NCBI GenBank assembly: GCA_964057225.1
Contig: OZ059899.1
Span: forward strand, 3,844,001-3,908,000
Source: Auanema rhodensis
Lineage: Eukaryota; Nematoda; Chromadorea; Rhabditida; Rhabditidae
Reading direction: 5' to 3'
DNA length: 64,000 bases
Below the pieces are notes generated by a model. The model had not been told where the DNA came from, ran no database searches, and worked only from the letters and a program-made list of their open reading frames with translations. This document shows positions 24,024-37,505 of the stretch, piece by piece (the stretch's first letter is position 1; every line of letters starts with the position of its first letter). The position numbers and the translations under genes are program-made.

Positions 24024-25427
24024 TTTTGTATCAAGTGTTTCTCAATGTAGTATAGTGCATTCGATGCGAATTTTTAAGCTGCGTCGATCTGTGTTATCAG
24101 ATTTGCGCTAGCTTAAAAATGCACCGAGATATCAACTGATCTAAGTTCACCCTTATATCCTCGATTTTCACCCTGAAGAATTAATTTTTTCGTTGAATAA
24201 CATTGTCCATCATCTTTGCCTTGAAAAATGAAATCTAAAAACATCTACTTTTTGCTGAATTATTTTGAAATTTTTCGAAAAAATTTTTGTCAAAATGTTT
24301 TTGGAAGCAATGTTGAGTGTACATGGAAACTCAACATACACTAATGCATCATTTTTCAAACGATTATAACTAATTTTTGTATCAAGCGTTTCTCAATGTA
24401 GTATAGTGCATTCGATGCGGATTTTTAAGCTGCGTCGATCTGTGTTATCAGATTTGCGCTAGCTTAAAAATGCACCGAGATATCAACTGATATAAGTTCA
24501 CACTTATATCCTCGATTTTCACCCTGAAGAATTAATTTTTTCGTTGAATAACATTGTCCATCGTCTTTGCCTTGAAAAAAGGAATCTAAAAACATCTACT
24601 TTTTGCTAATTTATTTTGAAATTTTTCGAAAAAATTTTTGTCAAAATGTTTTTGGAAGCAATGTTGAGTGTACATGGAAACTCAACATACACTAATGCAT
24701 CATTTTTCAAACGATCATAACTAATTTTTGTATTAAGCGTTCTTCAATGTAGTATAGTACATTCGATCCGGATTTTTAAGCTGCGTCGATCTGTGTTATC
24801 AGATTTGCGCTAGCTTAAAAATGCACCGAGATATCAACTGATATAAGTTCACATTTATATCCTCGATTTTCACCATGAAGAATTAATTTTTTCGTTGAAT
24901 AACATTGTCCATCGTCTTTGCCTTGAAAAATGGAATTTAAAAACATCTACTTTTTGCTAAATTATTTTGAAATTTTTCGAAAAAATTTTTGTCAAAATGT
25001 TTTTGGAAGCAATGTTGAGTGCACATGGAAACTCAACATACACTAATGCATCATTTTTCAAACGATCATAACTAATTTTTGTATTAAGCGTTTCTCAATG
25101 TAGTATAGTGCATTCGATGCGGATTTTTAAGCTGCGTCGATCTGTGTTATCAGATTCGCGCTAGCTTAAAAATGCACCGAGATATCAACTGATCTAAGTT
25201 CACACTTATATCCTCGATTTTCACCCTGAAGAATTAATTTTTTCGTTGAATAACATTGTCCATCGTCTTTGCCTTGAAAAATGAAATCTAAAAACATCTA
25301 CTTTTTGCTGAATTATTTTGAAATTTTTCGAAAAAATTTTTGTCAAAATGTTTTTGGAAGCAATGTTGAGTGTACATGGAAACTCAACATACACTAATGC
25401 ATCATTTTTCAAACGATCATAACTAAT
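24024..25427. repeat. 4-mer HOR, copy 2 (1404 bp)
   Basis: It has the same marker order as copy 1 (tgcgaa at 24065, cgattataac at 24361). Private differences are cacccttat near 24149, caccatgaag near 24872 and attcgcgct near 25155; copy 1 has its own aactgattttt near 23316. The copies are close but not identical. Confidence 0.87.
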
Positions 25428-27859
25428 TTTTGTATTAAGCGTTTCTCAATGTAGTATAGTGCATTCGATGCGGATTTTCAAGCTGCGTCGATCTGTGTTA
25501 TCAGATTTGCGCTAGCTTAAAAATGCACCGAGATATCAACTGATATAAGTTCACACTAATATCCTCGATTTTCACCCTGAAGAATTAATTTTTTCGTTGA
25601 ATAACATTGTCCATCGTCTTTGCCTTGAAAAAAGGAATCTAAAAACATCTACTTTTTGCTAATTTATTTTGAAATTTTTCGAAAAAATTTTTGTCAAAAT
25701 GTTTTTGGAAGCAATGTTGAGTGTACATGGAAACTCAACATACACTAATGCATCATTTTTCAAACGATCATAACTAATTTTTGTATTAAGCGTTCTTCAA
25801 TGTAGTATAGTACATTCGATCCGGATTTTTAAGCTGCGTCGATCTGTGTTATCAGATTTGCGCTAGCTTAAAAATGCACCGAGATATCAACTGATATAAG
25901 TTCACATTTATATCCTCGATTTTCACCCTGAAGAATTAATTTTTTCGTTGAATAACATTGTCCATCGTCTTTGCTTTGAAAAATGGAATCTAAAAACATC
26001 TACTTTTTGCTAAATTATTTTGAAATTTTTCGAAAAAATTTTTGTCAAAATGTTTTTGGAAGCAATGTTGAGTGTACATGGAAACTCAACATACACTAAT
26101 GCATCATTTTTCAAACGATCATAACTAATTTTTGTATCAAGTGTTTCTCAATGTAGTATAGTGCATTCGATGCGGATTTTTAAGCTGCGTCGATCTGTGT
26201 TATCAGATTTGCGCTAGCTTAAAAATGCACCGAGATATCAACTGATATAAGTTCACACTTATATCCTCGATTTTCACCCTGAAGAATTAATTTTTTCGTT
26301 GAATAACATTGTCCATCGTCTTTGCCTTGAAAAATGGAATCTAAAAACATCTACTTTTTGCTAAATTATTTTGAAATTTTTCGAAAAAATTTTTGTCAAA
26401 ATGTTTTTGGAAGCAATGTTGAGTGTACATGGAAACTCAACATACACTAATGCATCATTTTTCAAACGATTATAACTAATTTTTGTATCAAGCGTTTCTC
26501 AATGTAGTATAGTGCATTCGATGCGGATTTTCAAGCTGCGTCGATCTGTGTTATCAGATTTGCGCTAGCTTAAAAATGCACCGAGATATCAACTGATATA
26601 AGTTCACACATATATACCCGATTTTCACCCTGAAGAATTAATTTTTTCGTTGAATAACATTGTCCATCGTCTTTGCCTTGCAAAAAGGAATCTAAAAACA
26701 TCTACTTTTTGCTAAATTATTCTGAAATTTTTCGAAAAAATTTTTGTCAAAATGTTTTTGGAAGCAATGTTGAGTGTACATGGAAACTCAACATACACTA
26801 ATGCATCATTTTTCAAACGATCATAACTAATTTTTGTATCAAGTGTTTCTCAATGTAGTATAGTGCATTCGATGCGAATTTTTAAGCTGCGTCGATCTGT
26901 GTTATCAGATTTGCGCTAGCTTAAAAATGCACCGAGATATCAACTGATCTAAGTTCACACTTATATCCTCGATTTTCACCCTGAAGAATTAATTTTTTCG
27001 TTGAATAACATTGTCCATCATCTTTGCCTTGAAAAATGAAATCTAAAAACATCTACTTTTTGCTGAATTATTTTGAAATTTTTCGAAAAAATTTTTGTCA
27101 AAATGTTTTTGGAAGCAATGTTGAGTGTACATGGAAACTCAACATACACTAATGCATCATTTTTCAAACGATTATAACTAATTTTTGTATCAAGCGTTTC
27201 TCAATGTAGTATAGTGCATTCGATGCGGATTTTTAAGCTGCGTCGATCTGTGTTATCAGATTTGCGCTAGCTTAAAAATGCACCGAGATATCAACTGATA
27301 TAAGTTCACACTTATATCCTCGATTTTCACCCTGAAGAATTAATTTTTTCGTTGAATAACATTGTCCATCGTCTTTGCTTTGAAAAATGGAATCTAAAAA
27401 CATCTACTTTTTGCTAAATTATTCTGAAATTTTTCGAAAAAATTTTTGTCAAAATGTTTTTGGAAGCAATGTTGAGTGTACATGGAAACTCAACATACAC
27501 TAATGCATCTTTTTTCAAACCATCAGAACTAATTTTTGTATCAAGCGTTTCTCAATGTAGTATAGTGCATTCGATGCGGATTTTTAAGCTGCGTCGATCT
27601 GTGTTATCAGATTTGCGCTAGCTTAAAAATGCACCGAGATATCAACTGATCTAAGTTCACACTTATATCCTCGATTTTCACCCTGAAGAATTAATTTTTT
27701 CGTTGAATAACATTGTCCATCGTCTTTGCCTTGAAAAATGAAATCTAAAAACATCTACTTTTTGCTGAATTATTTTGAAATTTTTCGAAAAAATTTTTGT
27801 CAAAATGTTTTTGGAAGCAATGTTGAGTGTACATGGAAACTCAACATACACTAATGCAT

Positions 27860-29263
27860 CATTTTTCAAACGATTATAACTAATTTTTGTATCAAGCGTT
27901 TCTCAATGTAGTACAGTGCATTCGATGCGGATTTTTAAGCTGCGTCGATCTGTGTTATCAGATTTGCGCTAGCTTAAAAATGCACCGAGATATCAACTTT
28001 TATAAGTTTACACTTATATCCTCGATTTTCACCCTGAAGAATTAATTTTTTCGTTGAATAACATTGTCCATCGTCTTTGCCTTGAAAAATGAAATCTAAA
28101 AACATCTACTTTTTGCTAAATTATTTTGAAATTTTTCGAAAAAATTTTTGTCAAAATGTTTTTGGAAGCAATGTTGAGTGTACATGGAAACTCAACATAC
28201 ACTAATGCATCATTTTTCAAACGATTATAACTAATTTTTGTATCAAGCGTTTCTCAATGTAGTATAGTGCATTCGATGCGGATTTTTAAGCTGCGTCGAT
28301 CTGTGTTATCAGATTTGCGCTAGCTTAAAAATGCACCGAGATATCAACTGATATAAGTTCACATTTATATCCTCGATTTTCACCCTGAAGAATTAATTTT
28401 TTCGTTGAATAACATTGTCCATCGTCTTTGCTTTGAAAAATGGAATCTAAAAACATCTACTTTTTGCTAAATTATTCTGAAATTTTTCGAAAAAATTTTT
28501 GTCAAAATGTTTTTGGAAGCAATGTTGAGTGTACATGGAAACTCAACATACACTAATGCATCTTTTTTCAAACCATCAGAACTAATTTTTGTATCAAGCG
28601 TTTCTCAATGTAGTATAGTGCATTCGATGCGGATTTTTAAGCTGCGTCGATCTGTGTTATCAGATTTGCGCTAGCTTAAAAATGCACCGAGATATCAACT
28701 GATATAAGTTCACACTTATATCCTCGATTTTCACCCTGAAGAATTAATTTTTTCGTTGAATAACATTGTCCATCGTCTTTGCCTTGAAAAAAGGAATCTA
28801 AAAACATCTACTTTTTGCTAATTTATTTTGAAATTTTTCGAAAAAATTTTTGTCAAAATGTTTTTGGAAGCAATGTTGAGTGTACATGGAAACTCAACAT
28901 ACACTAATGCATCATTTTTCAAACGATCATAACTAATTTTTGTATTAAGCGTTCTTCAATGTAGTATAGTACATTCGATCCGGATTTTTAAGCTGCGTCG
29001 ATCTGTGTTATCAGATTTGCGCTAGCTTAAAAATGCACCGAGATATCAACTGATATAAGTTCACATTTATATCCTCGATTTTCACCCTGAAGAATTAATT
29101 TTTTCGTTGAATAACATTGTCCATCGTCTTTGCTTTGAAAAATGGAATCTAAAAACATCTACTTTTTGCTAAATTATTCTGAAATTTTTCGAAAAAATTT
29201 TTGTCAAAATGTTTTTGGAAGCAATGTTGAGTGTACATGGAAACTCAACATACACTAATGCAT
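27860..29263. repeat. 4-mer HOR, copy 1 (1404 bp, strong over the first 830 bp)
   Basis: Markers are cgattataac with gtacag (27911), cttttataag (27997), TGAAATC with ctaaatt, catttatatcc, ctttgctttg and gcatcttttttc with ccatcagaac (28561). Each recurs 1404 bp later. After about 28690 the two copies diverge in monomer type, so the repeat is only partly preserved. Confidence 0.75.
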
Positions 29264-30667
29264 CATTTTTCAAACGATTATAACTAATTTTTGTATCAAG
29301 CGTTTCTCAATGTAGTACAGTGCATTCGATGCGGATTTTTAAGCTGCGTCGATCTGTGTTATCAGATTTGCGCTAGCTTAAAAATGCACCGAGATATCAA
29401 CTTTTATAAGTTTACACTTATATCCTCGATTTTCACCCTGAAGAATTAATTTTTTCGTTGAATAACATTGTCCATCGTCTTTGCCTTGAAAAATGAAATC
29501 TAAAAACATCTACTTTTTGCTAAATTATTTTGAAATTTTTCGAAAAAATTTTTGTCAAAATGTTTTTGGAAGCAATGTTGAGTGTACATGGAAACTCAAC
29601 ATACACTAATGCATCATTTTTCAAACGATTATAACTAATTTTTGTATCAAGCGTTTCTCAATGTAGTATAGTGCATTCGATGCGGATTTTTAAGCTGCGT
29701 CGATCTGTGTTATCAGATTTGCGCTAGCTTAAAAATGCACCGAGATATCAACTGATATAAGTTCACATTTATATCCTCGATTTTCACCCTGAAGAATTAA
29801 TTTTTTCGTTGAATAACATTGTCCATCGTCTTTGCTTTGAAAAATGGAATCTAAAAACATCTACTTTTTGCTAAATTATTCTGAAATTTTTCGAAAAAAT
29901 TTTTGTCAAAATGTTTTTGGAAGCAATGTTGAGTGTACATGGAAACTCAACATACACTAATGCATCTTTTTTCAAACCATCAGAACTAATTTTTGTATCA
30001 AGCGTTTCTCAATGTAGTATAGTGCATTCGATGCGGATTTTTAAGCTGCGTCGATCTGTGTTATCAGATTTGCGCTAGCTTAAAAATGCACCGAGATATC
30101 AACTTTTATAAGTTCACACTTATATCCTCGATTTTCACCCTGAAGAATTAATTTTTTCGTTGAATAACATTGTCCATCGTCTTTGCCTTGAAAAATGGAA
30201 TCTAAAAACATCTACTTTTTGCTGAATTATTTTGAAATTTTTCGAAAAAATTTTTGTCAAAATGTTTTTGGAAGCAATGTTGAGTGTACATGGAAACTCA
30301 ACATACACTAATGCATCATTTTTCAAACGATCATAACTAATTTTTGTATCAAGTGTTTCTCAATGTAGTATAGTGCATTCGATACGGATTTTTAAGCTGC
30401 GTCGATCTGTGTTATCAGATTTGCGCTAGCTTAAAAATGCACCGAGATATCAACTGATATAAGTTCACACTTATATCCTCGATTTTCACCCTGAAGAATT
30501 AATTTTTTCGTTGAATAACATTGTCCATCGTCTTTGCCTTGAAAAAAGGAATCTAAAAACATCTACTTTTTGCTAATTTATTCTGAAATTTTTCGAAAAA
30601 ATTTTTGTCAAAATGTTTTTGGAAGCAATGTTGAGTGTACATGGAAACTCAACATACACTAATGCAT
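29264..30667. repeat. 4-mer HOR, copy 2 (1404 bp, strong over the first 830 bp)
   Basis: Markers are gtacag at 29315, cttttataag at 29401 and gcatcttttttc with ccatcagaac at 29965, each 1404 bp after copy 1. The end of this copy (ccatcagaac, cttttataag, gatacgg) is itself repeated 1053 bp downstream, with gatacgg at 30381 and 31434. Confidence 0.75.
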
Positions 30668-31234
30668 CATTTTTCAAACAATCGTAACTAATTTTTGTAT
30701 TAAGCGTTCTTCAATGTAGTATAGTACATTCGATCCGGATTTTTAAGCTGCGTCGATCTGTGTTATCAGATTTGCGCTAGCTTAAAAATGCACCGAGATA
30801 TCAACTGATATAAGTTCACATTTATATCCTCGATTTTCACCCTGAAGAATTAATTTTTTCGTTGAATAACATTGTCCATCGTCTTTGCTTTGAAAAATGG
30901 AATCTAAAAACATCTACTTTTTGCTAAATTATTCTGAAATTTTTCGAAAAAATTTTTGTCAAAATGTTTTTGGAAGCAATGTTGAGTGTACATGGAAACT
31001 CAACATACACTAATGCATCTTTTTTCAAACCATCAGAACTAATTTTTGTATCAAGCGTTTCTCAATGTAGTATAGTGCATTCGATGCGGATTTTTAAGCT
31101 GCGTCGATCTGTGTTATCAGATTTGCGCTAGCTTAAAAATGCACCGAGATATCAACTTTTATAAGTTCACACTTATATCCTCGATTTTCACCCTGAAGAA
31201 TTAATTTTTTCGTTGAATAACATTGTCCATCGTC

Positions 31235-32989
31235 TTTGCCTTGAAAAATGGAATCTAAAAACATCTACTTTTTGCTAAATTATTTTGAAATTTTTCGAAA
31301 AAATTTTTGTCAAAATGTTTTTGGAAGCAATGTTGAGTGTACATGGAAACTCAACATACACTAATGCATCATTTTTCAAACGATCATAACTAATTTTTGT
31401 ATCAAGTGTTTCTCAATGTAGTATAGTGCATTCGATACGGATTTTTAAGCTGCGTCGATCTGTGTTATCAGATTTGCGCTAGCTTAAAAATGCACCGAGA
31501 TATCAACTGATATAAGTTCACACATATATACCCGATTTTCACCCTGAAGAATTAATTTTTTCGTTGAATAACATTGTCCATCGTCTTTGCCTTGAAAAAA
31601 GGAATCTAAAAACATCTACTTTTTGCTAAATTATTTTGAAATTTTTCGAAAAAATTTTTGTCAAAATGTTTTTGGAAGCAATGTTGAGTGTACATGGAAA
31701 CTCAACATACACTAATGCATCATTTTTCAAACGATCATAACTAATTTTTGTATTAAGCGTTTCTCAATGTAGTATAGTGCATTCGATGCGGATTTTTAAG
31801 CTGCGTCGATCTGTGTTATCAGATTTGCGCTAGCTTAAAAATGCACCGAGATATCAACTGATATAAGTTCACACTTATATCCTCGATTTTCACCCTGAAG
31901 AATTAATTTTTTCGTTGAATAACCTTGTCCATCGTCTTTTCCTTGAAAAATGGAATCTAAAAACATCTACTTTTTGCTAAATTATTTTGAAATTTTTCGA
32001 AAAAATTTTTGTCAAAATGTTTTTGGAAGCAATGTTGAGTGTACATGGAAACTCAACATACACTAATGCATCATTTTTCAAACGATCATAACTAATTTTT
32101 GTATTAAGCGTTTCTCAATGTAGTATAGTGCATTCGATGCGGATTTTCAAGCTGCGTCGATCTGTGTTATCAGATTTGCGCTAGCTTAAAAATGCACCGA
32201 GATATCAACTGATATAAGTTCACACATATATACCCGATTTTCACCCTGAAGAATTAATTTTTTCGTTGAATAACATTGTCCATCGTCTTTGCCTTGAAAA
32301 AAGGAATCTAAAAACATCTACTTTTTGCTAAATTATTTTGAAATTTTTTGAAAAAATTTTTGTCAAAATGTTTTTGGAAGCAATGTTGAGTGTACATGGA
32401 AACTCAACATACACTAATGCATCATTTTTCAAACGATCATAACTAATTTTTGTATCAAGTGTTTCTCAATGTAGTATAGTGCATTCGATGCGGATTTTTA
32501 AGCTGCGTCGATCTGTGTTATCAGATTTGCGCTAGCTTAAAAATGCACCGAGATATCAACTGATATAAGTTCACACTTATATCCTCGATTTTCACCCTGA
32601 AGAATTAATTTTTTCGTTGAATAACATTGTCCATCGTCTTTGCCTTGAAAAATGGAATCTAAAAACATCTACTTTTTGCTAAATTATCTTGAAATTTTTC
32701 GAAAAAATTTTTGTCAAAATGTTTTTGGAAGCAATGTTGAGTGTACATGGAAACTCAACATACACTAATGCATCATTTTTCAAACGATTATAACTAATTT
32801 TTGTATCAAGCGTTTCTCAATGTAGTATAGTGCATTCGATGCGGATTTTTAAGCTGCGTCGATCTGTGTTATCAGATTTGCGCTAGCTTAAAAATGCACC
32901 GAGATATCAACTTTTATAAGTTCACACTTATATCCTCGATTTTCACCCTGAAGAATTAATTTTTTCGTTGAATAACATTGTCCATCGTC
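31235..32989. repeat. 5-mer HOR, copy 1 (1755 bp)
   Basis: Monomers in order: TGG/tatcaagtg/gatacgg/catatata; A6-GG ending aaccttgtcc...ttttcc; TGG/gattttcaagc/catatata; A6-GG with attttttgaaa and tatcaagtg; TGG with cgattataac and cttttataag. The next five monomers repeat this order. Differences noted from copy 2 are all in the fifth monomer: ttatcttg versus ttattttg, gtatag versus gtacag, and the loop base of dyad 3. Confidence 0.9.
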
Positions 32990-34744
32990 TTTGCCTTGAA
33001 AAATGGAATCTAAAAACATCTACTTTTTGCTAAATTATTTTGAAATTTTTCGAAAAAATTTTTGTCAAAATGTTTTTGGAAGCAATGTTGAGTGTACATG
33101 GAAACTCAACATACACTAATGCATCATTTTTCAAACGATCATAACTAATTTTTGTATCAAGTGTTTCTCAATGTAGTATAGTGCATTCGATACGGATTTT
33201 TAAGCTGCGTCGATCTGTGTTATCAGATTTGCGCTAGCTTAAAAATGCACCGAGATATCAACTGATATAAGTTCACACATATATACCCGATTTTCACCCT
33301 GAAGAATTAATTTTTTCGTTGAATAACATTGTCCATCGTCTTTGCCTTGAAAAAAGGAATCTAAAAACATCTACTTTTTGCTAAATTATTTTGAAATTTT
33401 TCGAAAAAATTTTTGTCAAAATGTTTTTGGAAGCAATGTTGAGTGTACATGGAAACTCAACATACACTAATGCATCATTTTTCAAACGATCATAACTAAT
33501 TTTTGTATTAAGCGTTTCTCAATGTAGTATAGTGCATTCGATGCGGATTTTTAAGCTGCGTCGATCTGTGTTATCAGATTTGCGCTAGCTTAAAAATGCA
33601 CCGAGATATCAACTGATATAAGTTCACACTTATATCCTCGATTTTCACCCTGAAGAATTAATTTTTTCGTTGAATAACCTTGTCCATCGTCTTTTCCTTG
33701 AAAAATGGAATCTAAAAACATCTACTTTTTGCTAAATTATTTTGAAATTTTTCGAAAAAATTTTTGTCAAAATGTTTTTGGAAGCAATGTTGAGTGTACA
33801 TGGAAACTCAACATACACTAATGCATCATTTTTCAAACGATCATAACTAATTTTTGTATTAAGCGTTTCTCAATGTAGTATAGTGCATTCGATGCGGATT
33901 TTCAAGCTGCGTCGATCTGTGTTATCAGATTTGCGCTAGCTTAAAAATGCACCGAGATATCAACTGATATAAGTTCACACATATATACCCGATTTTCACC
34001 CTGAAGAATTAATTTTTTCGTTGAATAACATTGTCCATCGTCTTTGCCTTGAAAAAAGGAATCTAAAAACATCTACTTTTTGCTAAATTATTTTGAAATT
34101 TTTTGAAAAAATTTTTGTCAAAATGTTTTTGGAAGCAATGTTGAGTGTACATGGAAACTCAACATACACTAATGCATCATTTTTCAAACGATCATAACTA
34201 ATTTTTGTATCAAGTGTTTCTCAATGTAGTATAGTGCATTCGATGCGGATTTTTAAGCTGCGTCGATCTGTGTTATCAGATTTGCGCTAGCTTAAAAATG
34301 CACCGAGATATCAACTGATATAAGTTCACACTTATATCCTCGATTTTCACCCTGAAGAATTAATTTTTTCGTTGAATAACATTGTCCATCGTCTTTGCCT
34401 TGAAAAATGGAATCTAAAAACATCTACTTTTTGCTAAATTATTTTGAAATTTTTCGAAAAAATTTTTGTCAAAATGTTTTTGGAAGCAATGTTGAGTGTA
34501 CATGGAAACTCAACATACACTAATGCATCATTTTTCAAACGATTATAACTAATTTTTGTATCAAGCGTTTCTCAATGTAGTACAGTGCATTCGATGCGGA
34601 TTTTTAAGCTGCGTCGATCTGTGTTATCAGATTTGCGCTAGCTTAAAAATGCACCGAGATATCAACTTTTATAAGTTTACACTTATATCCTCGATTTTCA
34701 CCCTGAAGAATTAATTTTTTCGTTGAATAACATTGTCCATCGTC
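32990..34744. repeat. 5-mer HOR, copy 2 (1755 bp)
   Basis: It follows the same five-monomer order as copy 1, with gatacgg at 33189 and aaccttgtcc at 33676, each 1755 bp after its partner. Its last monomer is also the first monomer of the following trimer HOR, so HOR units overlap and share members. Confidence 0.9.
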
Positions 34745-35446
34745 TTTGCCTTGAAAAATGAAATCTGAAAACATCTACTTTTTGCTAAATTATTTTGAAA
34801 TTTTTCGAAAAAATTTTTGTCAAAATGTTTTTGGAAGCAATGTTGAGTGTACATGGAAACTCAACATACACTAATGCATCATTTTTCAAACGATTATAAC
34901 TAATTTTTGTATCAAGCGTTTCTCAATGTAGTATAGTGCATTCGATGCGGATTTTTAAGCTGCGTCGATCTGTGTTATCAGATTTGCGCTAGCTTAAAAA
35001 TGCACCGAGATATCAACTTTTATAAGTTCACACTTATATCCTCGATTTTCACCCTGAAGAATTAATTTTTTCGTTGAATAACATTGTCCATCGTCTTTGC
35101 CTTGAAAAATGGAATCTAAAAACATCTACTTTTTGCTAATTTATTTTGAAATTTTTCGAAAAAATTTTTGTCAAAATGTTTTTGGAAGCAATGTTGAGTG
35201 TACATGGAAACTCAACATACACTAATGCATCATTTTTCAAACGATCATAACTAATTTTTGTATTAAGCGTTCTTCAATGTAGTATAGTACATTCGATCCG
35301 GATTTTTAAGCTGCGTCGATCTGTGTTATCAGATTTGCGCTAGCTTAAAAATGCACCGAGATATCAACTGATATAAGTTCACATTTATATCCTCGATTTT
35401 CACCCTGAAGAATTAATTTTTTCGTTGAATAACATTGTCCATCGTC
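34394..35446. repeat. Trimer HOR, copy 1 (1053 bp)
   Basis: Monomers: TGG with cgattataac, gtacag and cttttataag; TGAAATCTGAAAAC with cgattataac and cttttataag; TGG with ctaatttatt, ttcttcaatg, gatccgg and catttatatcc. The private variant ctgaaaac (c at 34765) occurs only in this HOR. Confidence 0.92.
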
Positions 35447-36499
35447 TTTGCCTTGAAAAATGGAATCTAAAAACATCTACTTTTTGCTAAATTATTTTGA
35501 AATTTTTCGAAAAAATTTTTGTCAAAATGTTTTTGGAAGCAATGTTGAGTGTACATGGAAACTCAACATACACTAATGCATCATTTTTCAAACGATTATA
35601 ACTAATTTTTGTATCAAGCGTTTCTCAATGTAGTACAGTGCATTCGATGCGGATTTTTAAGCTGCGTCGATCTGTGTTATCAGATTTGCGCTAGCTTAAA
35701 AATGCACCGAGATATCAACTTTTATAAGTTTACACTTATATCCTCGATTTTCACCCTGAAGAATTAATTTTTTCGTTGAATAACATTGTCCATCGTCTTT
35801 GCCTTGAAAAATGAAATCTGAAAACATCTACTTTTTGCTAAATTATTTTGAAATTTTTCGAAAAAATTTTTGTCAAAATGTTTTTGGAAGCAATGTTGAG
35901 TGTACATGGAAACTCAACATACACTAATGCATCATTTTTCAAACGATTATAACTAATTTTTGTATCAAGCGTTTCTCAATGTAGTATAGTGCATTCGATG
36001 CGGATTTTTAAGCTGCGTCGATCTGTGTTATCAGATTTGCGCTAGCTTAAAAATGCACCGAGATATCAACTTTTATAAGTTCACACTTATATCCTCGATT
36101 TTCACCCTGAAGAATTAATTTTTTCGTTGAATAACATTGTCCATCGTCTTTGCCTTGAAAAATGGAATCTAAAAACATCTACTTTTTGCTAATTTATTTT
36201 GAAATTTTTCGAAAAAATTTTTGTCAAAATGTTTTTGGAAGCAATGTTGAGTGTACATGGAAACTCAACATACACTAATGCATCATTTTTCAAACGATCA
36301 TAACTAATTTTTGTATTAAGCGTTCTTCAATGTAGTATAGTACATTCGATCCGGATTTTTAAGCTGCGTCGATCTGTGTTATCAGATTTGCGCTAGCTTA
36401 AAAATGCACCGAGATATCAACTGATATAAGTTCACATTTATATCCTCGATTTTCACCCTGAAGAATTAATTTTTTCGTTGAATAACATTGTCCATCGTC
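35447..36499. repeat. Trimer HOR, copy 2 (1053 bp)
   Basis: It has the same order as copy 1, with the private ctgaaaac c at 35818. I noticed no base difference between the two copies at the sites I compared. The following monomer (36500) begins ctttgctttg and breaks the pattern. Confidence 0.92.
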
Positions 36500-37505
36500 T
36501 TTGCTTTGAAAAATGGAATCTAAAAACATCTACTTTTTGCTAAATTATTCTGAAATTTTTCGAAAAAATTTTTGTCAAAATGTTTTTGGAAGCAATGTTG
36601 AGTGTACATGGAAACTCAACATACACTAATGCATCTTTTTTCAAACCATCAGAACTAATTTTTGTATCAAGCGTTTCTCAATGTAGTATAGTGCATTCGA
36701 TGCGGATTTTTAAGCTGCGTCGATCTGTGTTATCAGATTTGCGCTAGCTTAAAAATGCACCGAGATATCAACTGATCTAAGTTCACACTTATATCCTCGA
36801 TTTTCACCCTGAAGAATTAATTTTTTCGTTGAATAACATTGTCCATCGTCTTTGCCTTGAAAAATGAAATCTAAAAACATCTACTTTTTGCTGAATTATT
36901 TTGAAATTTTTCGAAAAAATTTTTGTCAAAATGTTTTTGGAAGCAATGTTGAGTGTACATGGAAACTCAACATACACTAATGCATCATTTTTCAAACGAT
37001 TATAACTAATTTTTGTATCAAGCGTTTCTCAATGTAGTACAGTGCATTCGATGCGGATTTTTAAGCTGCGTCGATCTGTGTTATCAGATTTGCGCTAGCT
37101 TAAAAATGCACCGAGATATCAACTTTTATAAGTTTACACTTATATCCTCGATTTTCACCCTGAAGAATTAATTTTTTCGTTGAATAACATTGTCCATCGT
37201 CTTTGCCTTGAAAAATGAAATCTAAAAACATCTACTTTTTGCTAAATTATTTTGAAATTTTTCGAAAAAATTTTTGTCAAAATGTTTTTGGAAGCAATGT
37301 TGAGTGTACATGGAAACTCAACATACACTAATGCATCATTTTTCAAACGATTATAACTAATTTTTGTATCAAGCGTTTCTCAATGTAGTATAGTGCATTC
37401 GATGCGGATTTTTAAGCTGCGTCGATCTGTGTTATCAGATTTGCGCTAGCTTAAAAATGCACCGAGATATCAACTTTTATAAGTTCACACTTATATCCTC
37501 GATTT

